A DNA stretch of 64,000 nt. Origin: Nonomuraea spiralis (GTDB taxonomy: Bacteria; Actinomycetota; Actinomycetes; Streptosporangiales; Streptosporangiaceae). A program made the translations under genes and the position numbers. The DNA lies in contig NZ_BMRC01000007.1 of the NCBI RefSeq assembly GCF_014648435.1, forward strand, positions 62,001-126,000, given 5' to 3'. The notes beneath the pieces are model-generated. The model did no database searches and was not told the origin of the DNA. It was given only the letters and a program-made list of their open reading frames with translations. Positions 23,176-32,887 of the stretch are shown here, in pieces (within the stretch, counting starts at the first letter, position 1; every line of letters starts with the position of its first letter).

Positions 23176-25470
23176 ATGACCACGTTGCAGCACATCGACG
23201 CCTACTGGCGGGCGGCGAACTACCTGTCCGTCGGGCAGATCTACCTGCTGGACAACCCGCTGCTCACCGAGCCGCTGCGCCCCGAGCACGTCAAGCCGCG
23301 CCTGCTCGGCCACTGGGGCACCACCCCGGGACTCAACTTCTGCTTCGCCCACCTCAACCGGATCATCGCCGAACGCCGGCAGGACATGATCTACATCGCG
23401 GGCCCGGGACACGGCGGGCCCGCCGCGGTCGCGCACGCCTGGCTGGAGGGCTCGTACTCCGAGAAGTACCCCGAGGTCTCGCAGGACGCCGAGGGCATGC
23501 GGCGGCTGTTCCGCCAGTTCTCCTTCCCCGGCGGCATCCCCAGCCACGTCGCGCCGGAGACGCCGGGGTCCATCCACGAGGGCGGCGAGCTGGGCTACTC
23601 GCTCGCGCACGCGTTCGGCGCGGCCTTCGACAACCCGCGGCTCGTGGTGGCCTGCGTCGTCGGCGACGGCGAGGCCGAGACGGGCCCGCTGGCCGCGAGC
23701 TGGCACTCCAACAAGCTGCTCGACCCCTACCGGGACGGCGTCGTCCTGCCGATCCTGCACCTGAACGGCTACAAGATCGCCAACCCGGCCGTGCTGGCCC
23801 GCATCCCCGAGCAGGAGCTGCTCAAGCTGATGGAGGGGTACGGCTACCGTCCCCACCTGGTCGGCCCGTCGCACGAGGAGATGGCCGCCACCCTCGACGC
23901 CGTCTTCGACGAGATCGCCGCCTACAAGGAGGGGCGCGTGGACCGCCTCCCCATGATCGTCCTGCGGACGCCGAAGGGCTGGACCGGCCCGCGCGAGGTG
24001 GACGGCAAGCCGGTCGAGGGCACCTGGCGGGCCCACCAGGTGCCGCTGTCCGGCGTCCGCGACAACCCTGAGCACCTGGCCATGCTGGAGGAGTGGATGC
24101 GCTCGTACCGGCCGGAGGAGTTGTTCGACGCCGACGGCCGTCCGGCGCCCGCCCTGTGGGGGACGGTCCCCGACGGGCCGCTGCGGATGAGCGCGAGCCC
24201 GCACGCCAACGGCGGCGAGCTGCTGCGCCCGCTGGCCCTGCCGGACTTCCGCGACTACGCGGTCGAGGTCAAGTCGCCCGCGACGCGCTCCACCGAGCCC
24301 ACCCGGGTGCTGGGGACGTTCCTGCGCGACGTGATCGCCGCCAACCCGCACAACTTCCGGCTGATGGGCCCCGACGAGACGGCCTCCAACCGGCTGTCGG
24401 ACGTGTTCGAGGTGACCGACCGCGCGTGGGAGGCCGAGATCCTGCCCACGGACGAGAACCTGGCCCCGGGCGGCCGGGTGATGGAGGTGCTGAGCGAGCA
24501 CCTGTGCCAGGGCTGGCTGGAGGGCTACCTGCTGACCGGCCGCCACGGGCTGTTCAACTGCTACGAAGCCTTCATCCACATCATCGACGCCATGTTCAAC
24601 CAGCACGCCAAGTGGCTGCAGTCGTCGAAGAGGATCCCCTGGCGGCGGCCCGTCGCCTCCCTCAACTACCTGCTCTCCTCCCACGTCTGGCGGCAGGACC
24701 ACAACGGCTTCAGCCACCAGGATCCCGGTTTCCTCGACGTCGTGGTCAACAAGAAGGCCGAGGTCGTACGGGTCTACCTGCCGCCGGACGCCAACACCCT
24801 GCTGTCGGTGGCCGACCACTGCCTGCGTTCGCGTGACTACGTCAACGTGATCGTCGCGGGCAAGCAGCCGGTGCTCGACCTGTTCACCATGGACGAGGCC
24901 GTCGCCCACTGCACCCGCGGCCTCGGCGTCCTGCACTGGGCGTCCACGGACGAGGGCAGCGAGCCGGACGTCGTCCTCGCCTGCGCCGGCGACGTGCCCA
25001 CCCTGGAGACGCTGGCCGCCGCGGCCATCCTGCGTGAACACCTGCCCGAACTGAAGGTACGGGTCGTCAACGTCGTGGACCTGATGCGGTTGCAGCCGCC
25101 GTCGGAGCACCCCCACGGCCTGCCGGACGCCGAGTTCGACACCCTGTTCACCACCGACAGGCCGGTCATCTTCAACTTCCACGGCTATCCCTCGCTGATC
25201 CACCGCCTCACCTACCGCCGCCACGGCCACCACAACCTCCACGTACGGGGGTTCAAGGAGGAGGGCACCACGACCACGCCGTTCGACATGGCGATGCTCA
25301 ACGACATCGACCGCTACCACCTGGTCATGGACGTGATCGACCGGGTCCCAGGGCTGGGCGCCACCCAGGCGCACCTGCGCCAGCGGATGGCCGACGCCCG
25401 GCTCCAGGCGCGCGCGTACACCCGCGAGCACGGCGAGGACGCGCCCGGCACGCGCGACTGGACCTGGTGA
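23176..25470 (+). CDS. xfp: Xylulose-5-phosphate/fructose-6-phosphate phosphoketolase
   Basis: 764 residues, close to the usual ~790. It splits a ketose phosphate with inorganic phosphate to acetyl phosphate and an aldose phosphate, using thiamine diphosphate. Visible motifs are the N-terminal [15 protein letters not shown], the [19 protein letters not shown] loop, the cofactor motif [18 protein letters not shown] and the C-terminal [16 protein letters not shown]. The product gives ATP through acetate kinase without respiration, which suits an energy-limited state. It is preceded by two DosR-like boxes and follows the tandem universal stress gene. Confidence 0.96.
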   Translation: MTTLQHIDAYWRAANYLSVGQIYLLDNPLLTEPLRPEHVKPRLLGHWGTTPGLNFCFAHLNRIIAERRQDMIYIAGPGHGGPAAVAHAWLEGSYSEKYPEVSQDAEGMRRLFRQFSFPGGIPSHVAPETPGSIHEGGELGYSLAHAFGAAFDNPRLVVACVVGDGEAETGPLAASWHSNKLLDPYRDGVVLPILHLNGYKIANPAVLARIPEQELLKLMEGYGYRPHLVGPSHEEMAATLDAVFDEIAAYKEGRVDRLPMIVLRTPKGWTGPREVDGKPVEGTWRAHQVPLSGVRDNPEHLAMLEEWMRSYRPEELFDADGRPAPALWGTVPDGPLRMSASPHANGGELLRPLALPDFRDYAVEVKSPATRSTEPTRVLGTFLRDVIAANPHNFRLMGPDETASNRLSDVFEVTDRAWEAEILPTDENLAPGGRVMEVLSEHLCQGWLEGYLLTGRHGLFNCYEAFIHIIDAMFNQHAKWLQSSKRIPWRRPVASLNYLLSSHVWRQDHNGFSHQDPGFLDVVVNKKAEVVRVYLPPDANTLLSVADHCLRSRDYVNVIVAGKQPVLDLFTMDEAVAHCTRGLGVLHWASTDEGSEPDVVLACAGDVPTLETLAAAAILREHLPELKVRVVNVVDLMRLQPPSEHPHGLPDAEFDTLFTTDRPVIFNFHGYPSLIHRLTYRRHGHHNLHVRGFKEEGTTTTPFDMAMLNDIDRYHLVMDVIDRVPGLGATQAHLRQRMADARLQARAYTREHGEDAPGTRDWTW

Positions 25471-25722
25471 CCTCGGCGCGGCCCTCGTAGTTGCCCTCCT
25501 CGCCAAGAAGTCCCAGGACCAGGGGTGGTCACGGCGGGGGTCGCGCGTGTGGTGGCGTTTACGTGGTGAGGGCGGGCGGGTAGGCCAGTCATCGGCCGTC
25601 AGGTGTGCGGCGTGGCTGGTCGGAGGGGGTTTTCGGTCCGGCCGGCGCGGCGCGGCGACACCGGCGGCCTTCATGGGGAGCGGCGCCTTCGGGGCGGGCC
25701 TGCCGCGCGGTGAGGGGGGCTG
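25471..25722. other. Intergenic region between phosphoketolase and dehydratase
   Basis: 252 bases without a convincing gene. CGCCAAGAAGTCCC (25501-25514) has an exact consensus right half of a DosR box (AGTCCC), but its left half is poor and it is about 210 bases from the next start. GAGGGGGGCTG before the ATG at 25723 provides the ribosome site of the next gene. I see no terminator or RNA gene here. Confidence 0.3.
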
Positions 25723-27492
25723 ATGGAGCCGACGGAGCATGCCGCGTTCAGCCTGCGCAGCCAGGCATGGTGGGACAACGCGGGCAACCCGGAGATGACG
25801 GCCCTGTACCTCGAACGTTTTCTCAACTTCGGACTGACCCCGGATGAACTACAGTCCGGCCGGCCGATCATCGGCATCGCCCAGACGGGCAGCGACCTCG
25901 TCCCGTGCAACCGCCACCACCTGGCCCTCGCCGACCGGGTCAGGGACGGGATCCGCGACGGCGGCGGCATCCCGCTGGAGTTCCCCGTCCATCCGCTCCA
26001 GGAGACCGGCAAACGCCCCACCGCCGCGCTGGACCGCAACCTCGCCTACCTCGGACTGGTCGAGGTCCTGTACGGATATCCGCTCGACGGCGTCGTCCTG
26101 ACGACGGGCTGCGACAAGACCACGCCCGCCTGCCTGGCCGCGGCGGCGACCGTGAACATCCCGGCGATCGTCCTGTCCGGCGGGCCGATGCTCAACGGCT
26201 ACCACCAGGGCGAGCGGATGGCCGCCTCGGGGTCGGGGCTGGTGATCTGGCAGTCGAAGCGATTGCTCGCCACCGGGGAGATCGACTACGCCGAGTTCAT
26301 GGCGCGGGTGGCGGCCTCCGCGCCCAGCGTCGGCCACTGCAACACGATGGGCACCGCGCTGTCGATGAACAGCCTGGCCGAGGCACTGGGCATGTCCCTG
26401 CCGGGCTGCGCGGCGATCCCGGCCCCGTACCGGCGGCGGGCGCAGATGGCCTACGACACCGGCCGCCGGGCGGTCGACCTCGTACGCGAGGACCTCACCC
26501 CGCGCAAGATCATGACCAGGGCGGCCTTCGAGAACACGATCGTGGTCGCCTCGGCCATCGCCGCCTCCACGAACGTGCCCATCCACGTCAACGCCATCGC
26601 GCGGCACGTCGGGGTGCCGCTGACCATCCAGGACTGGCAGCGGGTCGGGGGCGACGTACCGGTGCTGGCGAACGTCGCCCCGGCAGGCGAGTTCCTCGGC
26701 GAGGACTTCTACCGCGCCGGCGGGGTGCCCGCGGTCATGCGGTCGCTGCTGGCGGCCGGGCGCCTGCACGGCGACGCCGTCACCGTCTCCGGCCGTACCG
26801 TGGCCGAGAACCTGGCCGGCGGCCCGGCCGCCGATCCGGTGGTCATCCGTCCCTTCGACGACCCGGTCGCCGCGCGCGGCGGGCTGCTCATCATGACGGG
26901 CAACCTGTTCGACTCCGCGGTCATGAAGACCTCGGTCCTCACCGACGACGCCCGCGCGGTCGCCGACTACCGCGCCGTCGTCTTCGACGGGCCCGAGGAC
27001 TACCACGCCCGCATCGACGACCCCGAGCTCGGCCTGGACGAGGGCTGCATCCTCGTCATCCGCTACACCGGGCCCATCGGCTACCCGGGCTCGGCCGAGG
27101 TGGTGAACATGGAGGTGCCCGCCGCGCTGCTCCGGCGGGGTGTCACCACGCTGCCCACGCTCGGCGACGGTCGCCAGAGCGGCACCTCGGACGCGCCGTC
27201 CATCCTCAACGCCAGCCCCGAGGCCGCGGCCGGCGGCAACCTCGCCATCCTGCGCACCGGCGACCGCATCCGCGTCGACCTCGGCAACGCCCGCGTGGAC
27301 GTGCTGCTGACCGACGAGGAGATCGCCGAACGCTGGGCCGCCCACACGCCTCCGGCACTGGAGAACCAGACTCCGTGGCAGGAGATCTACCGCGCGACCG
27401 TCGGCCAGCTCGACAGCGGCGGATGCCTGGAGCTGGCGCTGTCGTACCAGGATCTCGTCCACACCAAGGGGATTCCCCGTGACTCGCACTGA
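25723..27492 (+). CDS. IlvD/Edd-family dehydratase (sugar-acid type)
   Basis: 589 residues. The iron-sulfur cysteines and surrounding motifs are present: [28 protein letters not shown] and [14 protein letters not shown]; the C-terminal domain has [16 protein letters not shown]. The [14 protein letters not shown] segment and the length place it with the pentonate/hexonate dehydratases rather than the valine-pathway enzyme. It overlaps the following dehydrogenase gene by 14 bases. The pair may form a sugar-acid branch feeding central metabolism; the exact substrate (xylonate, arabonate or similar) cannot be read. Confidence 0.88.
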   Translation: MEPTEHAAFSLRSQAWWDNAGNPEMTALYLERFLNFGLTPDELQSGRPIIGIAQTGSDLVPCNRHHLALADRVRDGIRDGGGIPLEFPVHPLQETGKRPTAALDRNLAYLGLVEVLYGYPLDGVVLTTGCDKTTPACLAAAATVNIPAIVLSGGPMLNGYHQGERMAASGSGLVIWQSKRLLATGEIDYAEFMARVAASAPSVGHCNTMGTALSMNSLAEALGMSLPGCAAIPAPYRRRAQMAYDTGRRAVDLVREDLTPRKIMTRAAFENTIVVASAIAASTNVPIHVNAIARHVGVPLTIQDWQRVGGDVPVLANVAPAGEFLGEDFYRAGGVPAVMRSLLAAGRLHGDAVTVSGRTVAENLAGGPAADPVVIRPFDDPVAARGGLLIMTGNLFDSAVMKTSVLTDDARAVADYRAVVFDGPEDYHARIDDPELGLDEGCILVIRYTGPIGYPGSAEVVNMEVPAALLRRGVTTLPTLGDGRQSGTSDAPSILNASPEAAAGGNLAILRTGDRIRVDLGNARVDVLLTDEEIAERWAAHTPPALENQTPWQEIYRATVGQLDSGGCLELALSYQDLVHTKGIPRDSH

Positions 27493-28489
27493 CGCCAGAG
27501 GCACCATCATGATCGCCGACTCCGACTTCGGCGACGTGGACATCGAACGCGCGATCATCGAGGGCGCCGGCTTCGACCTCCGCGCCGAACAGTGCAAGAG
27601 CGAGCAGGAGGTGATCGACAAGGGCCGGGACGCCGACGGCGTCCTGACCCAGTACGCCGAGGTCGGCACCCGCGCGATCGAGGCGTTCACCCGCTGCCGG
27701 GTGATCGCCCGCTACGGCACGGGCGTGGACATCGTCGACGTGGACGCCGCCACCCGGCGCGGCATCCAGGTCACGAACGCGCCGAACGAGTGGTGCGCCG
27801 ACGAGGTCGCCGACCACGCCGTCGCCCTCTGGCTGGCCACGGCCCGCAAGATCTGCGAGTACGACCGGGCGACCCGGCGGGGCCTGTGGCAGTGGCAGAC
27901 CGGGCAGCCGATCTGGCGGCTGCGGGGACGGGTGTTCGGGCTGCTGTCCTTCGGCGCGATCGCCCAGCTCATCGCCGAGCGCGCGCGGGCGTTCGGCGTC
28001 GAGGTGTGGGCGCACGACCCGTACCTGGACGACGCCGCGATCCGGGAGCACCAGGTGCGGCCGGTGTCGTTCGACGAACTCGTGGAGGGCGCCGACTACC
28101 TCGTGATCCAGGCGCCGCTCACCCCGGCGACGCACCACACCTTCGACCGCGCGACGCTGCGCCGGATGAAGCCGACCGCCGTCCTGGTCAACACCGCGCG
28201 CGGCCCGATCGTCGAGGACGCGGCCCTCCACCAGGCGCTCGCCGAAGGATGGATCGCCGGGGCGGCCCTGGACGACCTGGAGGAGGAGCCCGCGAAACAG
28301 CGCGGCTGGCAGCCGCGCAACCCCCTGTTCACGCTGCCCAACGTGATCGTCACCCCGCACGCCGCCTACTACTCCGAGCAGGCCGTCGCGACCGTGCGGC
28401 GCTTCGCCGCCGAGGAGGCCGTACGGGTCCTGACCGGGCAGGGCGCCCGCAGCCCGGTCAACGACGTACGGGCCCGGCTGTCGCGCTGA
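27479..28489 (+). CDS. D-isomer-specific 2-hydroxyacid dehydrogenase (CtBP-like)
   Basis: 336 residues from the GTG at 27479, inside the end of the dehydratase gene. Catalytic residues of the family are seen: Arg in LVNTARGPIVED, a Glu near LDDLEEEP and His in VTPHAAYYSE. The NAD-binding turn reads GLLSFGAIAQ, where most relatives have a GxGxxG-type GFGxIG, so two glycines are replaced and cofactor binding may be altered. It is co-transcribed with the IlvD-type dehydratase. It may reduce a 2-keto sugar acid or act in a related step (inference). Confidence 0.87.
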   Translation: MTRTDARGTIMIADSDFGDVDIERAIIEGAGFDLRAEQCKSEQEVIDKGRDADGVLTQYAEVGTRAIEAFTRCRVIARYGTGVDIVDVDAATRRGIQVTNAPNEWCADEVADHAVALWLATARKICEYDRATRRGLWQWQTGQPIWRLRGRVFGLLSFGAIAQLIAERARAFGVEVWAHDPYLDDAAIREHQVRPVSFDELVEGADYLVIQAPLTPATHHTFDRATLRRMKPTAVLVNTARGPIVEDAALHQALAEGWIAGAALDDLEEEPAKQRGWQPRNPLFTLPNVIVTPHAAYYSEQAVATVRRFAAEEAVRVLTGQGARSPVNDVRARLSR

Positions 28490-28504
28490 GGGACGCCATC
28501 CGGC

Positions 28505-28954
28505 TCACCAGGTCTTGCCGGCCTGCTCCCGGATGGTGTGGTTGATGCGGTTGTAGAAGTTCGTCAGCGCGATCTCCAGGATGAGAGCGTTCAGCTGCTC
28601 CTCGGTGTGGTGGTCGGCGGCGGCCTGCCAGATCTCGTCGGTCACGCCGGGGGCGCCGTCCTGGATGCGGGTGGCGGCCTCGGTCAGCGCGAGCGCCGCC
28701 CGTTCGGCGTCGGTGAAGAACGGCGTCTCGCGCCAGGCGGACACCGCGTGCAGACGTTCGTCGCTCTCCCCGGCCTTGCTCGCGGCGGCGACCGAGGTGT
28801 ACACACAGGGGCTGCAGCCGTTGATCTGGCTGGCCCGCAGGTGGACCAGCGACAACAGCCGCCCGTCGACGCCCCCGGCGGCGATGGCCTTGTTCAGATG
28901 CTTGATCGCGGTGTAGATGTCGGCGTTCGGCGCGCTGGTCAGACGGACCGGCAT
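28505..28954 (-). CDS. Carboxymuconolactone decarboxylase/AhpD-like protein
   Basis: 149 residues. The AhpD-type core INGCSPCVYTSVAAASKAG carries the redox C-x-x-C, and LRASQ precedes it. The start is placed at the ATG at 28954, which has GGAGAAGACC directly upstream; earlier ATGs at 28966-28969 lack a site. It is divergent from an ECF41-type sigma gene, the classic pairing of that sigma group with carboxymuconolactone decarboxylase, oxidoreductase or epimerase genes. A TGTTACC/CGTC promoter-like pair points at it. It probably acts as a peroxidase-like or redox protein. Confidence 0.9.
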   Translation of the reverse strand: MPVRLTSAPNADIYTAIKHLNKAIAAGGVDGRLLSLVHLRASQINGCSPCVYTSVAAASKAGESDERLHAVSAWRETPFFTDAERAALALTEAATRIQDGAPGVTDEIWQAAADHHTEEQLNALILEIALTNFYNRINHTIREQAGKTW

Positions 28955-29009
28955 GGTCTTCTCCATCATGGTCGGTTACCCGGGCCCGGCCGGGCCCGTC
29001 ATCATCCAT

Positions 29010-29036
29010 GACGGAGTGGAACCGAGAAAGGTAACA
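29010..29036 (-). promoter_or_regulatory. Candidate ECF41 promoter for the AhpD-like gene
   Basis: On the minus strand TGTTACC (29036-29030) and CGTC (29013-29010) are 16 bases apart. The reported ECF41 promoter is TGTCACA near -35 and CGTC near -10, so five of seven upper bases and all lower bases match. It lies between the sigma gene and its usual partner, and about 56 bases before the partner's start. Confidence 0.5.
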
Positions 29037-29038
29037 GC

Positions 29039-29947
29039 ATGTCCGGAACCAGCCCGGGGGATCCGACGGCCGAGGCGTTCGAGGCCCAGCGCGGCCGGCT
29101 GCACGCGGTCGCCTACCGGATGCTCGGCTCGCACGCCGACGCCGAGGACGCGGTCCAGGAGGCGTGGCTGCGGTTGTCCCGCCACGACCCGGAGGAGATC
29201 GGCAACCTGGCCGGCTGGCTGACCACGGTGGTCGGCCGGATCAGCCTGGACGTCCTCCGGTCGCGCAAGGCCCGCCCGGAGGCGTCCTACGACGACCGCC
29301 TGCCCGAGTTCACGGTGATCCTCGACGACGCCCCGGCCCCCGACGAGGAGGTGGCGCTGGCCGACTCGGTCGGGCTGGCGCTGCTGACCGTGCTCGACTC
29401 GCTCGGGCCGGGGGAGCGGCTGGCGTTCGTGCTGCACGACCTGTTCGGGGTGCCGTTCGACGAGATCGGCACGATCCTCGGCAGGTCCGGCGACGCCGCC
29501 AAGATGCTGGCCAGCCGCGCCCGCCGCAAGGTACGGGCCACGGAACGGCCGGCCGCCGGCGGGCCGGAGCAGCGGGCGGTGGTCCAGGCGTTCCTGGCGG
29601 CGGCGCGCGACGGCGACTTCGAGGGGCTGCTGCGCGTCCTCGACCCCGACGTGCGGCTGACCGTCGAGGCTTCCGGCGGCACGACGGTCGTCCTCGGCGC
29701 CACGCAGATCGCCTCCGGCGCGCGGGTGGCCTCCGGCGGGGCGACGCGCGGGCGGGCGGCCCTCGTCAACGGCCTGCCCGGCTTCGTCGCCTGGCACGAG
29801 GACGGCACCCCGCTCTCGGTCCTCGCCTTCACCATCGTGGACGGCCGGATCACCGCCATCACGGCCGTGGTGGACCCGGCCCGGCTCGCCGCCCTGGCCC
29901 TGCCGGTCCCGGAACGGGAGGCGGGTGGCCCGGCGGACGGCGCGTGA
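29039..29947 (+). CDS. ECF41-type sigma factor with C-terminal SnoaL-like domain
   Basis: 302 residues. Sigma region 2 is at about 12-75 (FEAQRGRLHAVAYRMLGSHADAED, VQEAWLRLSR), region 4 at about 115-170 (VPFDEIGTILGRSGDAAKMLASRARRK). A ~110-residue NTF2/SnoaL-like domain follows (VVQAFLAAARDGDFEGLLRVL to ITAITAVVDPARL). This fused domain contacts the polymerase and tunes activity in place of a separate anti-sigma factor. ECF41 factors typically regulate a linked redox gene; here this is the divergent AhpD-like gene. Confidence 0.94.
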   Translation: MSGTSPGDPTAEAFEAQRGRLHAVAYRMLGSHADAEDAVQEAWLRLSRHDPEEIGNLAGWLTTVVGRISLDVLRSRKARPEASYDDRLPEFTVILDDAPAPDEEVALADSVGLALLTVLDSLGPGERLAFVLHDLFGVPFDEIGTILGRSGDAAKMLASRARRKVRATERPAAGGPEQRAVVQAFLAAARDGDFEGLLRVLDPDVRLTVEASGGTTVVLGATQIASGARVASGGATRGRAALVNGLPGFVAWHEDGTPLSVLAFTIVDGRITAITAVVDPARLAALALPVPEREAGGPADGA

Positions 29948-29981
29948 GGGACGCCGGTCCCCGCCTTCGCCGGGTGCCCTG

Positions 29982-30857
29982 TCAGGCGCTTCCGACGGGG
30001 TGGTGACCGCCGTTCTCCTCGCGGGCGGCGGGCACCACGTGCTCTTCGGCGTCCTTGTGCCGGTTCACCCAGAGGTGGACCAGCGCGCCGGCGAACAACA
30101 CGATCGAGGTCCACTGGTTGATCCGCAGCCCGAGCAGCGTCACCGCGTGGTCCACCCCACCCACGGGGTCGATGCGCAGCCCCTCGATCCAGAACCGGCC
30201 CAGGGTGTAGCCGGCGACGTACAGGGCGAACAGGCGTCCGTGGCGCAGCGTGAACCGCCTGCCGGCCAGGATCAGGGCGAAGCCGAGCGCCACGTCCCAC
30301 AGGGACTCGTACAGGAAGGCCGGGTGGTAGAGCGTGCCCGGCACGCCGCCGTGGGCCTGGTCGATCTCCAGGCCCCACGGCAGGGTGGTCGGGCTGCCGT
30401 ACAGCTCCTGGTTGAACCAGTTGCCCCAGCGGGCGATCGCCTGGCCGAACGCGATGCCGGGCGCGATCGTGTCGGCCACGGCGCCGAGGGACAGGCCACG
30501 GCGGCGGCAGGCCAGCCACACGCCCACGCCGCCCAGGGCGACCGCGCCCCAGATGCCGAGCCCGCCCTCCCAGACGAACAGCGCCTGGTACGGCTCCTTG
30601 ATCGCGCGCGGGCCGAAGTAGGTCTGCCAGTCGACGATGACGTGGTAGAGGCGTCCGCCGACCAGCCCGAAGATCACCGCGGGGACCGCGATGTCGCCGA
30701 TCACGCCCTTCTCGCCGCCGCGGGCGCGCCAGCGGCGTTCGCTCAGCCAGACGCCGAAGGCGATGGCGACGATGAAGCACAGGGCGTAGGCTCGGATCGG
30801 GATGATTCCGAGATGCCAGACCCCCTGGGCGGGGCTGGGAATCGAGGCGAGGGGCAT
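29982..30857 (-). CDS. lgt: Prolipoprotein diacylglyceryl transferase
   Basis: 291 residues. Transfers diacylglyceryl from phosphatidylglycerol to the lipobox cysteine of prolipoproteins at the membrane. The Lgt signature RWGNWFNQELYGSPT, the VGGRLYHVI segment and the YHPAFLYESLWD region are present, with about seven helices. The ATG at 30857 is preceded by TAGCCT seven bases away, suggesting a leaderless message; the upstream extension of the frame lacks a site. It stands alone here rather than beside trp genes, so it may be a second copy. Confidence 0.94.
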   Translation of the reverse strand: MPLASIPSPAQGVWHLGIIPIRAYALCFIVAIAFGVWLSERRWRARGGEKGVIGDIAVPAVIFGLVGGRLYHVIVDWQTYFGPRAIKEPYQALFVWEGGLGIWGAVALGGVGVWLACRRRGLSLGAVADTIAPGIAFGQAIARWGNWFNQELYGSPTTLPWGLEIDQAHGGVPGTLYHPAFLYESLWDVALGFALILAGRRFTLRHGRLFALYVAGYTLGRFWIEGLRIDPVGGVDHAVTLLGLRINQWTSIVLFAGALVHLWVNRHKDAEEHVVPAAREENGGHHPVGSA

Positions 30858-30956
30858 GCCGGTGAGGCTAGCCAACGACAGGCCGCCCGGCCGCTTTCGT
30901 GATCCGATCGCGAGCATCCCGCGACGTGCCGCCGACGGGCCGGGCGCGCTCGCCGG

Positions 30957-31808
30957 TCAGCGGGCGCGCACCACCGCCACGGTGCAGTGCGCGTGGTGCA
31001 GGACGCCGCGGGTGACCGAGCCGAGGACGATCGCCTCGAGGCCGGTCCTGCCGTGCGACCCGACGACCAGCAGGGCGGCCCGCTCGCCGGCGGCGGCCAG
31101 CGTCCTGACGGGGTGGCCGCACTGGACGTCCGCGATCACCTTGACCCGGGGGTGCCGTTCGCGCCAGGGGGCGAGCTGTTCCCTGGCGACGTGCAGGTGG
31201 CTCTCCCGCAGGGCTTCGAGGTCGCACGAGAAGTCGGGCGCCAGCGCGAACGGCAGCGGCCATGCGTGCACCGCCCGGAGCGCGGCGCCGCGCAGTTCGG
31301 CCTGGCGGAAGGCGTAGGCCAGGGCGGGCTCGCTGGCGATGGAGCCGTCGATGCCGACCGCCACCTCGTCCTGAGGGGCGGCGTCCCCGTCCCGGACGAC
31401 GACCACCGGGCCGGGCGCCTGGCCGGCGACGTTCATGCTGACCGAGCCGAGCACGGCCCCGGCGAAGCCGCCCACCCCCTTGCGGCCGACCACCAGCTCG
31501 GCGGCCTCGCCCGCCTGCTCCCGCAGGGCGACCGCCGGCTTGCCGACCAGCAGCCGGGTGCTCACCTCGACTGTGGGCCGGCGTTCGCGGACGATCTCCT
31601 CGGCCCTGGCCAGGGACGCCCTGGCCCGCTCGGCCACCGAGTCCTCCCATTCAGGCACGGCGATCTGCGGCACCTGGTACGGCCAGGTCTCCACCACGCA
31701 CACGGCCCGCAGCGCCGCCCCCATCCTGAAGGCGTCGTCGGCCGCCCACGCCACCGCGTCGAACCCGGCCGCCGACCCGTCCACACCCACCACGACCAGC
31801 TCGGACAT
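30957..31808 (-). CDS. Universal stress protein, tandem UspA domains
   Basis: 283 residues. Both halves show UspA features: VVGVDGSAAGFDAVAWAADDA at the start, the motif GRKGVGGFAGAVLGS in the first half, and GSHGRTGLEAIVLGS in the second. The first motif has Arg-Lys where Ser-Arg is common. It is divergent from another tandem stress gene at 32024, and the 215-base gap between them contains a DosR-like box and a 16-bp palindrome. A GGGGGAGG-type site precedes the ATG. Confidence 0.92.
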   Translation of the reverse strand: MSELVVVGVDGSAAGFDAVAWAADDAFRMGAALRAVCVVETWPYQVPQIAVPEWEDSVAERARASLARAEEIVRERRPTVEVSTRLLVGKPAVALREQAGEAAELVVGRKGVGGFAGAVLGSVSMNVAGQAPGPVVVVRDGDAAPQDEVAVGIDGSIASEPALAYAFRQAELRGAALRAVHAWPLPFALAPDFSCDLEALRESHLHVAREQLAPWRERHPRVKVIADVQCGHPVRTLAAAGERAALLVVGSHGRTGLEAIVLGSVTRGVLHHAHCTVAVVRAR

Positions 31809-31862
31809 CGCATCTACCTCCCCCTCTCATTCAGCCGGTCGGCAGGTGAGCGGACAGGATGA

Positions 31863-31878
31863 CAAGTTCCAAAACTTG
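31863..31878. promoter_or_regulatory. Palindrome CAAGTT-CCAA-AACTTG between divergent USP genes
   Basis: A perfect 6-bp dyad with a 4-base centre lies 55 bases before the minus-strand stress gene and in an AT-rich patch. It does not resemble the DosR-type boxes and may bind another regulator, or act as part of the minus-strand promoter. Confidence 0.35.
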
Positions 31879-31937
31879 GAGAAGATTGGCGGCCCGGGGA
31901 CCCGGCCGCCCGGCGTCCGCGCGCGTCTTTCGGGAAC

Positions 31938-31957
31938 TTGGGGATTTTTCGCCCAAT
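31938..31957. promoter_or_regulatory. DosR-like 20-bp box between divergent USP genes
   Basis: TTGGGGATTTTTCGCCCAAT follows the layout TTSGGGACTWWAGTCCCSAA closely: the TTG and AA flanks, GGGAnT, the TT centre and the right CCC all agree. It is 67 bases from the plus-strand start at 32024 and about 130 bases from the minus-strand start at 31808, so it could serve both. A weaker GGGACC half-site lies at 31897-31902. Confidence 0.55.
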
Positions 31958-32023
31958 CCTGGCTTTGGGGTGGGCAGGGCCGAGGAAGGTCCACCGAGGG
32001 CGCTGTCGTACGGGGGAGACACC

Positions 32024-32887
32024 ATGGCCGGGCTGATCGTTGCGGGGGCGGACGGTTCGGCTCCCGGTGCCGCGGCGGTCGACTGGGCGGCCGACGACGC
32101 CGCGCGTACGGGCGCCGAGCTGCTGATCGTGCACGGCCTGGACCGGCAGCCGTACAGCAGCACCCGCTTCCCCGACTTCGGGCAGGGGAACTACCTGCTG
32201 ATGGGCGCGGCCAAGGTGCTGGAGGCGGCGGAGGCGGCCGTACGCGCCCGGCAGCCGTCGGTACGGGTGCGCGCCGAGATCGTCGAGGGGACGCCCGCGG
32301 CCGTCCTCCAGGACCAGGCGCGGCGGGCGGACGAGGTGGTCATCGGCAACCGGGGGATGGGCGGGTTCGCCGGGGCCCTGCTCGGCTCGGTGACCATGCA
32401 GGTGGCCGGGCAGGCCCGGTGTCCCGTGGTGGTCGTGCGCGCCGAACCGCCCGAGCCGGTCGGCGAGATCGGGATCGGGATCGACGACTCCGGCACCTGC
32501 GAACCGGCGATCGGCTACGCCTTCGAGCAGGCCCGGCTGCGGGGCGCCACGCTGCGCCTGATCCACGCCTGGCAGCTGCCCGTGCACGCCTTCGCCCCGG
32601 AGATCTCCTTCGACCTGGACGAGGTCCGCGCCGGGCAGCGCGAGGTGATCCAGTCCCGTACCACCGGGTGGCGGGAGCGGTATCCGGACGTGAACGTGGT
32701 CGAGGACGTCCAGAGCGCTCATCCCGTCGAGGCGCTCACCGGCGTCCCGAGCGACCTGATCGTGGTCGGCTCCCACGGGCGGGGCGCGTTCGGCGCGCTG
32801 CTCCTCGGGTCGGTCAGCAGAGGCGTGCTCCACCACGCGCAGTGCCCGGTCGCGGTGGTCCGCCCGCCCGAGCACCGCGACGGCTAG
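32024..32887 (+). CDS. Universal stress protein, tandem UspA domains
   Basis: 287 residues from the ATG at 32024, with GGGGGAG upstream (the frame is open further up but through the control region). The motifs GNRGMGGFAGALLGS and GSHGRGAFGALLLGS are intact in the two domains. The second domain is nearly the same as that of the protein at 22246-23094 (YAFEQARLRGATLRLIHAWQ, VHAFAPEISFDLDEVRAGQ), so a duplication is likely. Its TAG stop lies in a 32-bp tandem repeat that also holds the stop of the convergent GerMN gene. Confidence 0.94.
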   Translation: MAGLIVAGADGSAPGAAAVDWAADDAARTGAELLIVHGLDRQPYSSTRFPDFGQGNYLLMGAAKVLEAAEAAVRARQPSVRVRAEIVEGTPAAVLQDQARRADEVVIGNRGMGGFAGALLGSVTMQVAGQARCPVVVVRAEPPEPVGEIGIGIDDSGTCEPAIGYAFEQARLRGATLRLIHAWQLPVHAFAPEISFDLDEVRAGQREVIQSRTTGWRERYPDVNVVEDVQSAHPVEALTGVPSDLIVVGSHGRGAFGALLLGSVSRGVLHHAQCPVAVVRPPEHRDG

